Source: Rhizobiaceae bacterium (GTDB lineage Bacteria; Pseudomonadota; Alphaproteobacteria; Rhizobiales; Rhizobiaceae). From it: 64,000 nt of DNA. Shown one piece after another: positions 32,706-41,402 of this stretch; within the stretch, counting starts at the first letter, position 1, and each line of letters starts with the position of its first letter. The DNA lies in assembly GCA_023953835.1 (NCBI GenBank), contig JAMLJB010000001.1, positions 3,011,501 to 3,075,500 on the forward strand, in the 5' to 3' direction. The notes beneath the pieces are model-generated. The model did not search any database, was not told the DNA's origin, and worked only from the letters and a program-made list of their open reading frames with translations. The position numbers and the translations under genes were made by a program.

Positions 32706-34187
32706 CTATTCGGTCCAATGGACCTTTGTCAGGTCGTTCGCCTGAATGGGCGCGTTGACCCACAGGCCCTCCAGCTTCGCGTCCCACACATTCATGCGGG
32801 CAAGCTCGAACAGGAAGCCGACAACCGCGTCATCCGACAGGATCTTCTGCGCCTGCCCATAAAGTTCCTTGCGCTTCGCCTCGTCGCTGGTGGCGTTCAG
32901 CTCTTCGATCACCTTGTCGAAGGCGGGATTGTCGTAGCCGAAATAATAGTCCTTGCGCGAATAGATATCGATGTCGTTCGGCTCGGTGTGCGACACGATG
33001 GTCAGGTCGAAATTCTTGTCCTTGAAGACCTGCTGGAGCCAGTCCGCCCATTCGACCGGAACGATTTCGCATTCGATGCCGATCTCGCGCAGTTGCGCAG
33101 CGATGATCTCGCCGCCGCGCCGCGCATATTGCGGAGGCGGCAGTTTCAGCGTCACCTTGATGCCGTCCTCCAGCCCGGCTTCCTTCATCAGTTCCTTTGC
33201 CTTGGCCACATCATGCGGGTATGCGCCTGTCAGGTCGACATAGGCGGGGTTGTGCGGAGCGAAATGCGAGCCGATGGGCGTGCCGAGCCCGAACATCGCG
33301 CCGTCGATCACCGCCTGGCGGTCGATGGCGTAGGCGATGGCCTGCCGCACCTTGATGTTGTTGAAGGGCGGCTTCTTGTTGTTGATCGACAGGATCGTCT
33401 CGCCCTCGGTCGTTCCGATCGTCACCTTGAAGCGCGGATCGGCTTCCAGTTGCGCGCGCGCCTCGGGCGCGGGAAAGAAGGGGAAGGCCTGCACGTCGCC
33501 GGACAGCACGGCGGCGGTTGCCGCCGCCGGATCGGGGATGACGCGGAATTCAGCCTTTTCGAGCGCGACCGGGGCGCCCCAATAGTCGGGATTCCTGACG
33601 ATGGTGATGGTCGATCCGCGCGCCCAGTTGTCGAACTTGAAGGGGCCTGTACCGATCGGCTTTTCCTTATTGGTTTCAGCGCTTTCGGGGGCAACGATCA
33701 CGGCATCTCCCCAGCCCATATTATAGAGGAACGCGCCTTGTGGCTGCTTGAGCGTCACCTTGACCGTCGCGGGGTCGATGACGTCGACGCTTTCGATCGC
33801 GGCGAACAGGCCCTTCTGAGCATTGGTGGAGTTATCGGCGCGGGCGCGGTCGAGCGAGAATTTCACATCCTGCGCATCGAAGGCCGTGCCGTCATGGAAT
33901 TTGACGCCGGTGTGCAGTTTGAACGTATATTCCTTGCCGTCGGGCGAGATGGTCCAGCTTTCCGCAAGTGCTGGCTGCACGGAGCCTGTTTCGTCGATCC
34001 GGGTCAGACCCTCGAAGACATTGGCATAGACGATCTCGTCGATTGCGGCCGCCGCGCCCGCAGTGGGGTCGAGATGCGGCGGTTCGAGCACCACGCCGAG
34101 CACCAGATCGGTCCGCGCTGCCATGGCCGAAACTGCCATGGCGACAAGCAGGGTTCCCGCTGCAACCAGTGTCTTGAAAGCCTTCAT
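32706..34187 (-). CDS. ABC transporter extracellular substrate-binding protein, family 5
   Basis: A 493-residue secreted binding protein. A Sec signal peptide (TLLVAMAVSAMA) is predicted to be cleaved after AMA. The mature protein has family 5 landmarks: VVLEPPHLDPTAGAAAAIDE, VYANVFEGLTRID, ALAESWTISPDGKEYTFKLH, FHDGTAFDAQDVKFSLDRAR, and GTGPFKFDNW, with FNNIKVRQAIAYAIDRQAV in the middle. This class binds peptides, nickel, glutathione or opine-like molecules. Start 34187 gives a proper signal peptide; the open frame continues to 34445 only as shadow. It follows the M20 deacylase gene by about 80 nt and heads the transporter genes. Confidence 0.93.
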   Translation of the reverse strand: MKAFKTLVAAGTLLVAMAVSAMAARTDLVLGVVLEPPHLDPTAGAAAAIDEIVYANVFEGLTRIDETGSVQPALAESWTISPDGKEYTFKLHTGVKFHDGTAFDAQDVKFSLDRARADNSTNAQKGLFAAIESVDVIDPATVKVTLKQPQGAFLYNMGWGDAVIVAPESAETNKEKPIGTGPFKFDNWARGSTITIVRNPDYWGAPVALEKAEFRVIPDPAAATAAVLSGDVQAFPFFPAPEARAQLEADPRFKVTIGTTEGETILSINNKKPPFNNIKVRQAIAYAIDRQAVIDGAMFGLGTPIGSHFAPHNPAYVDLTGAYPHDVAKAKELMKEAGLEDGIKVTLKLPPPQYARRGGEIIAAQLREIGIECEIVPVEWADWLQQVFKDKNFDLTIVSHTEPNDIDIYSRKDYYFGYDNPAFDKVIEELNATSDEAKRKELYGQAQKILSDDAVVGFLFELARMNVWDAKLEGLWVNAPIQANDLTKVHWTE

Positions 34188-34269
34188 CTGATCCTCTCTC
34201 AAAGCCGAAGCCAGCGCGGATACAAAACCGAATCGCCCTTCGAGTAAATGCGCCGATCTCCCGTTCTGG

Positions 34270-35547
34270 TCAGTAGAAACCTTTTCGCAAGAGTATATCC
34301 AGCCCGGCGGCCATGACCTTGGCCGATTGCACCATGTCCTGAATGCCCACCCATTCGTCGGGGCGGTGGGCGAGGTCCAGTATGCCGGGGCCATAGGCGA
34401 TGCAGTCGAACGTGTTGCCGATGCGCGCCACATGCTTCTGGTCATAGGTGCCGGGCGAAATCACATAGGCCGGTTCGCGCTCGAAAATTTCACGGATCGC
34501 CTGCGAAACCGCTTTCACCACGGGGGCGTCGCGTTCGGTCATGATGGGGTGCACCTCCATCACGTCGTTGATCTCGTAGTCGAATTTTGGCCGGTCGCGT
34601 TTCAGCCGCTCAAGGATGGAAACCACCTCATGCTTTACATCTTCGATGCTCTCTTCAAGCAGGAAGCGCCGGTCGATGGTCAGCCGGCAACGGTCGGGAA
34701 CGTTGGGTGAGGGCAGGCCCGGGCGGAAGTCGTCCGTCTGGCCGCCATGGACCGCGTTAATGTTCATGGTGGAGCGGCGCGCTCCTTCCGGTACCACGGG
34801 CATCTGCGTGCGCTTGGCGTCGAGCGCGGGGAAAAGCTCTTTCTCGAATGCATCGATCAGCGCGCCCATGTGGCGCACCGCGCAGTCTCCCAGAAACGGC
34901 ATCGAGCCGTGCGCGATCTCGCCTTTGGTTTCGATTTCCGCCCACCACCCACCCCGGTGGCCGAGGCAGATGCGGTCCTTGTTGAGCGGTTCGGGAATGA
35001 TGACATGGTCCACGCGCGGCTTTGAGAAATAGCCGAGCCTGGCGAGATGCGCGACGCCGCCGAAGCCGCCGGACTCCTCATCCGCCGTACCGGAAATCTC
35101 GATCGCGCCGGGAAAATCGGGAAACTGCTCAATGAACGATTCAGCGGCGACGATGGAAGCGGCGAGGCCACCCTTCATGTCGCATGCGCCCCGCCCGTAG
35201 ACGCGTCCGTCGCGGATGATCCCGGCGAACGGATCGACGCTCCATCCGTCTCCTGCCTCCACCACATCGATGTGCGAGTTGAAATGCACGGTTGGACCCG
35301 CGGAGCGGCCTTCATGGCGGGCAACCACATTTGTGCGCGGAAAGCGGTCGCTGTCGCCGGGCGCTCCCACGGCGCGCACATACTCCACCGTGAACCCGTG
35401 GCCGCGAAGCCGCTTGCCGATGAACTCGGCGCAGGGGGTGTATCCCTCGCCCGGCGGGTTGACTGTCGGGAAACGGATCAGATCGGCGGTGAGTTCAGCG
35501 ATCTCATCGGCTTTGGATTCGATGCCTGCGGCAAGTGCTTCGTCCAT
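34270..35547 (-). CDS. M20 family deacylase (ArgE/DapE-like)
   Basis: A 425-residue zinc hydrolase of the ArgE/DapE/ACY1 family. Metal-site motifs are visible: HFNSHIDVV (first His/Asp), YGRGACDMKGGLAASI (bridging Asp), TADEESGG (catalytic base Glu and metal Glu) and VIIPEPLN. It hydrolyses an amide or N-acyl bond in the cytoplasm. As first gene of an operon with a family 5 binding protein, two permeases and a double ATPase, it probably processes the imported N-acylated or peptide compound. The substrate cannot be named. Confidence 0.9.
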   Translation of the reverse strand: MDEALAAGIESKADEIAELTADLIRFPTVNPPGEGYTPCAEFIGKRLRGHGFTVEYVRAVGAPGDSDRFPRTNVVARHEGRSAGPTVHFNSHIDVVEAGDGWSVDPFAGIIRDGRVYGRGACDMKGGLAASIVAAESFIEQFPDFPGAIEISGTADEESGGFGGVAHLARLGYFSKPRVDHVIIPEPLNKDRICLGHRGGWWAEIETKGEIAHGSMPFLGDCAVRHMGALIDAFEKELFPALDAKRTQMPVVPEGARRSTMNINAVHGGQTDDFRPGLPSPNVPDRCRLTIDRRFLLEESIEDVKHEVVSILERLKRDRPKFDYEINDVMEVHPIMTERDAPVVKAVSQAIREIFEREPAYVISPGTYDQKHVARIGNTFDCIAYGPGILDLAHRPDEWVGIQDMVQSAKVMAAGLDILLRKGFY

Positions 35548-35713
35548 GACGCCTATTCAGCCGACAATGCCTGCGGCTGGCAAGATGTGGGCGCCATCAC
35601 GTCGAGTTGTTCGGCATCGTTCTTATACGCTTTTGAATTTGTTTAGGATTTTGCTCTTGAATATACCGCGCTCAAGCAATGGAGGCCCGCATTCAGGGCC
35701 TGGAGGGGTAATC

Positions 35714-36145
35714 ATGAGGCGCATTCTCGCACTGGCGGCTGTCGTTGCCGCGACGGTTCTGGCTTCCACGGTTCCTGGCCTGGCCGCAAATCTCGTCGCT
35801 CACATCGATATCGCTGCGCAGCGGATGACGATCACTGACAACGGCCGCATCATCCATAGTTGGCCGGTGTCGACGGCGCGTAAGGGCTATTACACGCCGC
35901 GTGGGTCGTATCGGCCAACGCGCATGCACAAGATGTGGTATTCGCGCAAATATGACATGACGCCAATGCCTTACTCGGTGTTCTTCAGGGGCGGCTACGC
36001 CATACACGGCACGACGCAGGTGAAGCGTCTGGGAAGTCCGGCTTCACATGGGTGCGTGCGGCTTGCGACGACCAATGCCAAGCGATTCTATGATCTGGTG
36101 CGCATGTATGGCGCGCAGAACACCCGCATCGTGCTGACGAACTAG
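35714..36145 (+). CDS. L,D-transpeptidase (YkuD domain)
   Basis: A 143-residue exported enzyme. It has a signal peptide (ILALAAVVAATVLASTVPGLAA) cleaved near residue 24 and a YkuD catalytic domain with IDIAAQRMTITDNGRIIHSW, the upstream His in YAIHGTTQVKRLG and the nucleophilic Cys in SHGCVRL. The family makes 3-3 peptidoglycan crosslinks or attaches proteins to peptidoglycan in the periplasm. It is short, without LysM or other modules. GAGGGG precedes the ATG at 35714. It is transcribed alone. Confidence 0.93.
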   Translation: MRRILALAAVVAATVLASTVPGLAANLVAHIDIAAQRMTITDNGRIIHSWPVSTARKGYYTPRGSYRPTRMHKMWYSRKYDMTPMPYSVFFRGGYAIHGTTQVKRLGSPASHGCVRLATTNAKRFYDLVRMYGAQNTRIVLTN

Positions 36146-36179
36146 GGAAAACGAAAGCCAGTCGACCGGGTTCGCACCC

Positions 36180-36377
36180 TTACGGCTCGTAGGCGCATTC
36201 CGGCTTGATGAACGCGCTGTCGCCGCCCTGTTTCCGCGACTTTGCCGCGGTCAGCTTGCGCAGGGTCTGCCGCAGCGACGAAAGCTGTGGCTTGGGATCC
36301 GAGGCTGTCTGAGGACCCCAAGGGGTCCATAGCACACAACCGCCGTCCCGGGTCGGATTCATTGTGCTGGTGGCCAT
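36180..36377 (-). CDS. Small conserved-looking hypothetical protein
   Basis: A 65-residue protein starting MATSTMNPTRDGGCVLWTP and ending KPECAYEP. Two cysteines, no signal peptide or membrane segment. It is compositionally ordinary (Lys/Arg in the middle, LRQTLRKLTAAKSRKQGG) and I recognise no domain. It is bounded by the transpeptidase gene (convergent) and the lipid A acyltransferase gene (same strand), and seems to have its own promoter in the AT-rich 36378-36440 region. Confidence 0.5.
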   Translation of the reverse strand: MATSTMNPTRDGGCVLWTPWGPQTASDPKPQLSSLRQTLRKLTAAKSRKQGGDSAFIKPECAYEP

Positions 36378-36463
36378 GACATAATCTCCGCTACACGAAA
36401 TCTATGCGGTAACGTGATTATTTCAAGTTGTTAAAAAGGGGGATGGGCTTACACCCATTCACA

Positions 36464-37432
36464 TTATGGCGAGCGGGCCGCCTGATGCCTGTGGCGGCGC
36501 GGCTTGTCGGAAAGCTTCCAGCGCTTGTGGAACCACATCCACTGGCCGGGATTTTCGCGCACCCAGCGTTCCACGACATCGTTGAGCAATTGAGCGGTTG
36601 CCGGAACGTCGACTGCGCCTTCCACCGTGCGCGGAATGGCGAGCCGGTCCTCGATCATGAGCCGGTAGCGGTTACCCGGTAGGCGGATGCAGCGCGCGGG
36701 ATAGACGTCGCATTCGAAATGCCGCACCAGTTTCGGCAGCAGCGGGCTCGTCTCGCATTCGCGCCCGAAAAAGCGCGTGCGCACGCCGTTGGTGAATTTC
36801 TGGTCGACCAGCACGCCGATATTGCCGCCGCGTTCGAGAATGCGCGAAAGTGCGAAGGCCGCACCCTGCCGGGAGGCGAGCAGGTCGCCCATCGATGCGT
36901 TGCGGCGATGGTGGATGAAGTCCGCGATGTAGGGATTGTTCGGCGGGCGGAAGAGGGCGGTGACTTTCACGCCGAGCGCTGCGCCCGCCACCGGCAGCAG
37001 TTCGAAATTGCCGATATGGCCGGTGAAAACGATATGCGGCCTGTCCTCGCCCGCGATGCGCAGAAAGACCTCCTTGCCGTCCACCTCGATGCGCTCGCCG
37101 CTTTCGCTCGTCCTGTCGAAGTCGAACAGGTCGTCGAGATAGATATATTCGGCTGCCAGCCGCCCCATATTCTCCCACATGTCGAGGGCGATCGCCTCGA
37201 TCTCCTGCATGGATTTTTCGGGATAGGCCTGCCGCAGATTGTCGAGCGCGACGCGGTGGCGACCGAACAGCGGCCCGAAACGGCGTGCGAAGCGCCCCGC
37301 GAAAGCGATTGCGCCGTCTGCCGGAAAGAGCCTGAGCAGCCCGATCACGCCGAGCGCCGTCTTGCCGATCACGAAGTCCTTGGCGTTGAGAAGCGCCTGC
37401 CGCGCCTTGGCGGCGATGCGGCGGGCAAGCAT
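36464..37432 (-). CDS. lpxXL: Lipid A very-long-chain acyltransferase
   Basis: A 322-residue LpxL/HtrB-family acyltransferase at the inner membrane, which transfers an acyl chain to lipid A. It has an N-terminal hydrophobic stretch (GVIGLLRLFPADGAIAFAG), the HX4E-type motif in FTGHIGNFELLPVAG, RNASMGDLLASRQGAAFAL and a C-terminal NPGQWMWFHKRWK. In rhizobia, the enzyme at this position, LpxXL, adds the 27-hydroxyoctacosanoate carried by AcpXL. It is the last of a tight five-gene cluster (acpXL-fabF2-fabF1-adh-lpxXL), with 4 nt between the adh stop and its start, which is the basis for the name. Confidence 0.9.
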   Translation of the reverse strand: MLARRIAAKARQALLNAKDFVIGKTALGVIGLLRLFPADGAIAFAGRFARRFGPLFGRHRVALDNLRQAYPEKSMQEIEAIALDMWENMGRLAAEYIYLDDLFDFDRTSESGERIEVDGKEVFLRIAGEDRPHIVFTGHIGNFELLPVAGAALGVKVTALFRPPNNPYIADFIHHRRNASMGDLLASRQGAAFALSRILERGGNIGVLVDQKFTNGVRTRFFGRECETSPLLPKLVRHFECDVYPARCIRLPGNRYRLMIEDRLAIPRTVEGAVDVPATAQLLNDVVERWVRENPGQWMWFHKRWKLSDKPRRHRHQAARSP

Positions 37433-37436
37433 GAGG

Positions 37437-38465
37437 TCAGCTCACGCGCAGGATGATCTTGCCGAACACGTCGCGGCCTTCCATCCGCTTGAGCGCGGTG
37501 TCGATGCCGGCGAAATCGACCTCCGTGTCGATGACGGGATGCACCTGCCCGGCGGCCATCTTCTGCATGGCGTTCGCCATGTTTTCCATGCGACAGCCGA
37601 AGGAGCCGAGCAGCTTCAACTGTTGCTGGAACAGTTGCATCAGGTTCATCTGCGTCGAGACGCCCGAGGTCGAGCCGCAGGTGACGAGGCGTCCGCCGCG
37701 CCGCAACGACAGCATGGAGCCTGCCCAGGTGTCTGCGCCCACATGCTCGAACACGACATCGACGCCGCGCTTCTTCGTGATCTTGCGCACCGCGCCTTCA
37801 AAGCGATCCTCGCGGTAGTTGATGACATGGTCCGCGCCGAGCGCCTTCGCCTTGTCGATCTTGTCGTTCGAGCCGACGGTGGTGATGATCGTGCAGCCCA
37901 TTCGACTTGCAAGCTGGATCGCCGCCGAGCCGATGCCCGAGCCGCCCGCATGGATCAGGATGGTTTCGCCGGGTTCGAGCTTCGCATTGTCAAACAGCAT
38001 GTGCTCGACGGTGCCGAAGGTGACAGGCGCAACCGCTGCACCTATGGCGTCGACGCCGGGCGGGGCAGGGACCAGAAGCCGGGCGGGCAGGTTGATCTTC
38101 TCCTGCGCGAAGCCGTCGAGATGGAAGCCATGCACGCCCGAGACATGCTCGCAGAGATTGTCTCGGCCTTCCCGGCAGGGGCGGCAAAGCCCGCAGGTGC
38201 GCGCGCCATAGATCGACACGAGCTGGCCGGGCGACAGGCTGGAGACGCCGGGGCCGACCGTTTCGACCTCGCCCGAGGCTTCCGCGCCGATGGTCAGCGG
38301 CAGCTTGCGCTTGGCGAACGCCATGCCGCGCCAGCCCCAGACGTCGATATGGTTCAGCGCAACCGCCTTGATGCGCAGCGTCACCTCGCCATGCGCGGGC
38401 GGCGGCGGCGGCGGCAGGTCGACCTGTTCGAGACGGCGGTCCTCGATCAACTGCAAGGCGCGCAT
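37437..38465 (-). CDS. adh2XL: Zinc-type alcohol dehydrogenase of the VLCFA cluster
   Basis: A 342-residue medium-chain dehydrogenase/reductase. Seen in order: GroES-like N-terminal half with KAVALNHIDVWGWRG and IGAEASGEVE, a structural-zinc cysteine set (CGLCRPCREGRDNLC), and a nucleotide domain with ILIHAGGSGIGSAAIQLA. The catalytic zinc Cys is absent from the usual place (NHIDVWGWRG), so it may act as a quinone- or enoyl-reductase-like enzyme rather than a classical alcohol dehydrogenase. The rhizobial cluster has a dehydrogenase in the same place, with a role in making the long acyl chain. Its ATG overlaps the fabF1 stop (TGATG). Confidence 0.85.
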   Translation of the reverse strand: MRALQLIEDRRLEQVDLPPPPPPAHGEVTLRIKAVALNHIDVWGWRGMAFAKRKLPLTIGAEASGEVETVGPGVSSLSPGQLVSIYGARTCGLCRPCREGRDNLCEHVSGVHGFHLDGFAQEKINLPARLLVPAPPGVDAIGAAVAPVTFGTVEHMLFDNAKLEPGETILIHAGGSGIGSAAIQLASRMGCTIITTVGSNDKIDKAKALGADHVINYREDRFEGAVRKITKKRGVDVVFEHVGADTWAGSMLSLRRGGRLVTCGSTSGVSTQMNLMQLFQQQLKLLGSFGCRMENMANAMQKMAAGQVHPVIDTEVDFAGIDTALKRMEGRDVFGKIILRVS

Positions 38466-39736
38466 CAGGACGCCTCCCGCGCCATGACGAGGCAGGTGTT
38501 CTGGCCGCCGAAGCCGAAAGAGTTGGACAGCACGGTCGCGACATCGGCCTCGCGCTTGACGTTCGGCACCACGTCGAGGTCGATGGCCGGGTCGGGATGG
38601 TCGTAATTGATGGTCGGCGGAATGACGCCGTCGCGCATGGTGAGCAGCGAAAACGCCGCCTCGATCGCGCCCGCCGCCGAAAGCGTGTGGCCGATCATCG
38701 ATTTGTTCGAGGAAACAGGGATGTTGCGGATGTTCTCGCCGAACACGGTCGAAAGCGACAGATGCTCCATCTTGTCGTTTTCCGGCGTCGAGGTGCCGTG
38801 CGCATTCACATAGGCGATGCCGGTTTCATCCAGTCCCGCATCCGCCAGCGCGGCGCGAACGGCGGCGATGGCTGGCGAGCCGTCCGGCTTGGAGCGCGTG
38901 CGATGGAAATCGTCGGCGCGCTCTCCGCAGCCGGTCACGAGGCCGATGACGGTTGCGCCGCGCGCAATCGCGCCGTCCAGCGATTCCAGCACCAGCGCGG
39001 CGGAGCCTTCCGCAAGCACAAAGCCGTCGCGGTCCTTGGAGAATGGCTTTGACGCCTTTTCCGGTTCGTCATTGCTGGTGGAAAGTGCGGAAAGCAGGGA
39101 GAAGCGGATCAGCGCCTCGGCGGTTGCCGAACCGTCCGCGCCAATGGAAAGCGCGCGGTCGCATTCGCCGCGCCGGATTGCCTCGACGCCGAGCTGGATG
39201 GCTGTCGCGCCCGATGCGCAGGCGGTGGAAAGCGTGATCGGGAGGCCACGCGTGCCGAACTTGTCGGCCAGCCGGTCTGCAATCGAGCCGAACTGCGCGG
39301 ATTCGAACAGGTCGAGCGTCTTGAGTTCCGAGGCCGCCTGCGCGATGCGCTGCGCCGCGCTGCCGCCCTTGCCCGCGGCGTAGAGGTTGAAGCGGTCGCG
39401 CCAGTCAAGCTCGACCGGCGGCGAGGCGAGAAACAGCGGCCCGCCGAAATCGTCGGGGCTGAGGCCGGATTCGCCGATGGCCTCCTCTGCGGCGGTGGCC
39501 GCCAGCTCGAATGTCAACGGGCTTGCGCCTTTCGTGCTGGACGAAAGGAAATCCACCATGCCGGCAATCTGCGTGTTCAGATGCTCGGTCGGAAACCGCG
39601 TGATGCGATGAATGCCGGACCTGCCGGATGTCAGCGCGGCCCAATTGTCCTGCTTGCCCACGCCGAGCGAGGTGACGACGCCGATGCCGGTGACGGCCAC
39701 CAGCGGCCTTCCAAGATGATCTGTGGTTCTGGCCAT
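38465..39736 (-). CDS. fabF1XL: Beta-ketoacyl-ACP synthase of the VLCFA cluster (FabF1-type)
   Basis: A 423-residue condensing enzyme. All catalytic residues are present: Cys in LSTACASGATAI, His in VNAHGTSTPEND, Lys and His in SSNKSMIGHTLSAAG, and the C-terminal NSFGFGGQN. In rhizobia this enzyme elongates the C28 acyl chain on AcpXL. It overlaps the downstream dehydrogenase start (TGATG) and follows the FabF2-type gene by 7 nt. With FabF2 lacking its nucleophile, this is the only complete ketosynthase in the cluster. Confidence 0.93.
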   Translation of the reverse strand: MARTTDHLGRPLVAVTGIGVVTSLGVGKQDNWAALTSGRSGIHRITRFPTEHLNTQIAGMVDFLSSSTKGASPLTFELAATAAEEAIGESGLSPDDFGGPLFLASPPVELDWRDRFNLYAAGKGGSAAQRIAQAASELKTLDLFESAQFGSIADRLADKFGTRGLPITLSTACASGATAIQLGVEAIRRGECDRALSIGADGSATAEALIRFSLLSALSTSNDEPEKASKPFSKDRDGFVLAEGSAALVLESLDGAIARGATVIGLVTGCGERADDFHRTRSKPDGSPAIAAVRAALADAGLDETGIAYVNAHGTSTPENDKMEHLSLSTVFGENIRNIPVSSNKSMIGHTLSAAGAIEAAFSLLTMRDGVIPPTINYDHPDPAIDLDVVPNVKREADVATVLSNSFGFGGQNTCLVMAREAS

Positions 39737-39743
39737 GTTTCAC

Positions 39744-40931
39744 CTATGCCCTGGCGACGAGCGCCAGGCCTTCGAACACGTGATATCCTATCGTTGTGGC
39801 AAGCACGGCTTCGGGCGCGCCTGGGACCGGACGTTCGATTTCCGCGTCGAAGGGCGGAAATGCCGCGCCATTGTGGATGGCGAGTGCGGCCAGCGCCACG
39901 GCAAACGGAAACTGCGCTTCCTTGAGATGTCCGGTGCGCGTGGAAAAACCGCGCGGTGCGAGCGCGCGGGCGCGCTCATAGAGGTCCAGTTCCGCGCCTG
40001 TTGCCGCGTGCGCGCCGGACGCACCGGAAATCACAAGCGTTTCGCTTTGCGGGCGGTGGATGCGCTCGACCATGCGCTCGAGTTCCGCGTCCAGCGCTCC
40101 GTCGCCGCGCTTCAGGCGGTCGGACACGACCGCGTCGATGCGCGCATAGGCCTTGCGCCCACGCTTTTCGGCATGTTCGCGCGACTCCAGCACAAGGAAT
40201 GCGCCGCCCGAGCCGGAGACGAGGCCGCCGCCTTCCGATCCTTGCCGTTGCCAAAGCGGCCGCCACGGCCCGCGATGCAGGAAGCCGCCAAGTTCATAGC
40301 CAAGCAGCATGTCGGAATGTTCGGACTCGAACGCGCCGCCGACGAGGATGTGGTTGGACTGGCCGGAGGAAATGCGCGCCGCGGCCGTCTCGATTGCCGA
40401 GATGCCGGACCCTTCCTCGCCCATGAAGGTGCGCGAGGAACCCGTCACCTTATGCACGATGGAGATGTTGCCGGCCAAAAGGTTCGAAAGCTGCGCGAGG
40501 AACAAGGTGGGGCGCAGGTCGGTCGTCAGCTTCTCGTTGAGCAGTATTTCGCGGTCGTTGCGCGTCGCCGAGGCTTCCAGAATGCTGGCGTCCACGGCCT
40601 CGTCGCGCTCGCCGCCGCCTGCAGCGACCACCATGTCCATCGAGGCGCACAGTGCTTCGTCGTTCTTGATCCCGGCATCGTCCAGCGCCAGCCCCGCGAC
40701 ATAAGTGCCGAGGCGCTGCCATGTTTCCATCTGGCGCTGGTCGCCACGCTTCGGAATCTGGAGGTTCCAGTCGATCTCGGGCAGGGGGTGAATTGTGTAG
40801 GGCGCGAAGCGCTCCGGGTCGATGCGCGGCTCCGCGCTTTCGGCGTTCAGCGCGCGCCAATGGGCGTCGGGGCCTTCGCCCAGACAGGAAACGAGGCCGA
40901 TGCCGGTTATCAGTACGTCACGATTGCTCAT
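39744..40931 (-). CDS. fabF2XL: Ketosynthase-like protein lacking catalytic residues (FabF2-type)
   Basis: A 395-residue protein of the beta-ketoacyl synthase fold, in the place of FabF2 in the rhizobial VLCFA cluster. Alignment by eye against its neighbour puts GEEGSGISAIETA over TACASGATAIQLG, so the nucleophilic Cys is replaced by Glu. The first catalytic His region reads GASGAHA instead of NAHGTST, so that His is missing too; the later His is kept (TRTGHLK). This pattern matches a chain-length-factor or KS-beta partner, so it may pair with FabF1. The fold itself looks intact (ITGIGLVSCLGEG, HILVGGAFES). The start codon at 40931 is clear. Confidence 0.85.
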   Translation of the reverse strand: MSNRDVLITGIGLVSCLGEGPDAHWRALNAESAEPRIDPERFAPYTIHPLPEIDWNLQIPKRGDQRQMETWQRLGTYVAGLALDDAGIKNDEALCASMDMVVAAGGGERDEAVDASILEASATRNDREILLNEKLTTDLRPTLFLAQLSNLLAGNISIVHKVTGSSRTFMGEEGSGISAIETAAARISSGQSNHILVGGAFESEHSDMLLGYELGGFLHRGPWRPLWQRQGSEGGGLVSGSGGAFLVLESREHAEKRGRKAYARIDAVVSDRLKRGDGALDAELERMVERIHRPQSETLVISGASGAHAATGAELDLYERARALAPRGFSTRTGHLKEAQFPFAVALAALAIHNGAAFPPFDAEIERPVPGAPEAVLATTIGYHVFEGLALVARA

Positions 40932-40981
40932 GGCTGGCCGTTTTGATCGGCGCGGCCCTGCGCGTCAAGCGCCAGACGCAA

Positions 40982-41266
40982 TTACGCTGCGTTCTTGGCC
41001 GCCACCAGGCCGTCGATCTTGGCGCAGAGGTTCTTCATCACGAAGTAATCTTCGGTCGAAGCCTTGCCGTCATTGACTTCCTGCGTCCATTTTTCGAGCG
41101 GCACCTTGATGCCAAATTCCTTGTCGATGGCAAACACGATGTCGAGGAAATCGAGGCTGTCGATACCGAGATCGTCAATGGTGTGCGACTCGGGCGTGAT
41201 CTTGTCGATGTCGATTTCAGATGTATCGGCAATGATCTTTGCCACTTTTTCGAATGTCGTAGCCAC
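40982..41266 (-). CDS. acpXL: Acyl carrier protein for very-long-chain lipid A acylation
   Basis: A 94-residue acidic acyl carrier protein. The 4'-phosphopantetheine attachment serine is in [15 protein letters not shown]. Length and sequence ([40 protein letters not shown]) match AcpXL, the dedicated carrier of 27-hydroxyoctacosanoate in rhizobia and relatives, rather than the shorter housekeeping AcpP. It is the first gene of the cluster and lies 50 nt from the FabF2-type gene; a fabZ-type dehydratase expected between them is absent. Confidence 0.95.
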   Translation of the reverse strand: MATTFEKVAKIIADTSEIDIDKITPESHTIDDLGIDSLDFLDIVFAIDKEFGIKVPLEKWTQEVNDGKASTEDYFVMKNLCAKIDGLVAAKNAA

Positions 41267-41341
41267 AGCGCTATCCTTGCTTCTTCAGGCGCGGGCGCCC
41301 GAGTCCTTCGTTGGCAGGCTCTCTAATCGCTTTTTATGCGG

Positions 41342-41369
41342 AAAAAAAGAGGGCGCACCACGCGCCCTC
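41342..41369 (-). terminator. Rho-independent terminator for the flavin-binding stress-protein gene
   Basis: On the minus strand GAGGGCGC-GTGGT-GCGCCCTC forms a perfect 8-bp hairpin followed by seven T. It lies 34 nt past the stop at 41403, and separates that gene from the acpXL cluster on the same strand. Confidence 0.92.
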
Positions 41370-41402
41370 GCTCCGAATAGATCCGTCGAAGGGACCCGGC
41401 TG

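Noticed and set aside
32544..34247. 567-residue frame opposite the ABC binding protein
   Set aside because: Shadow; the sense frame has a signal peptide and family 5 motifs.
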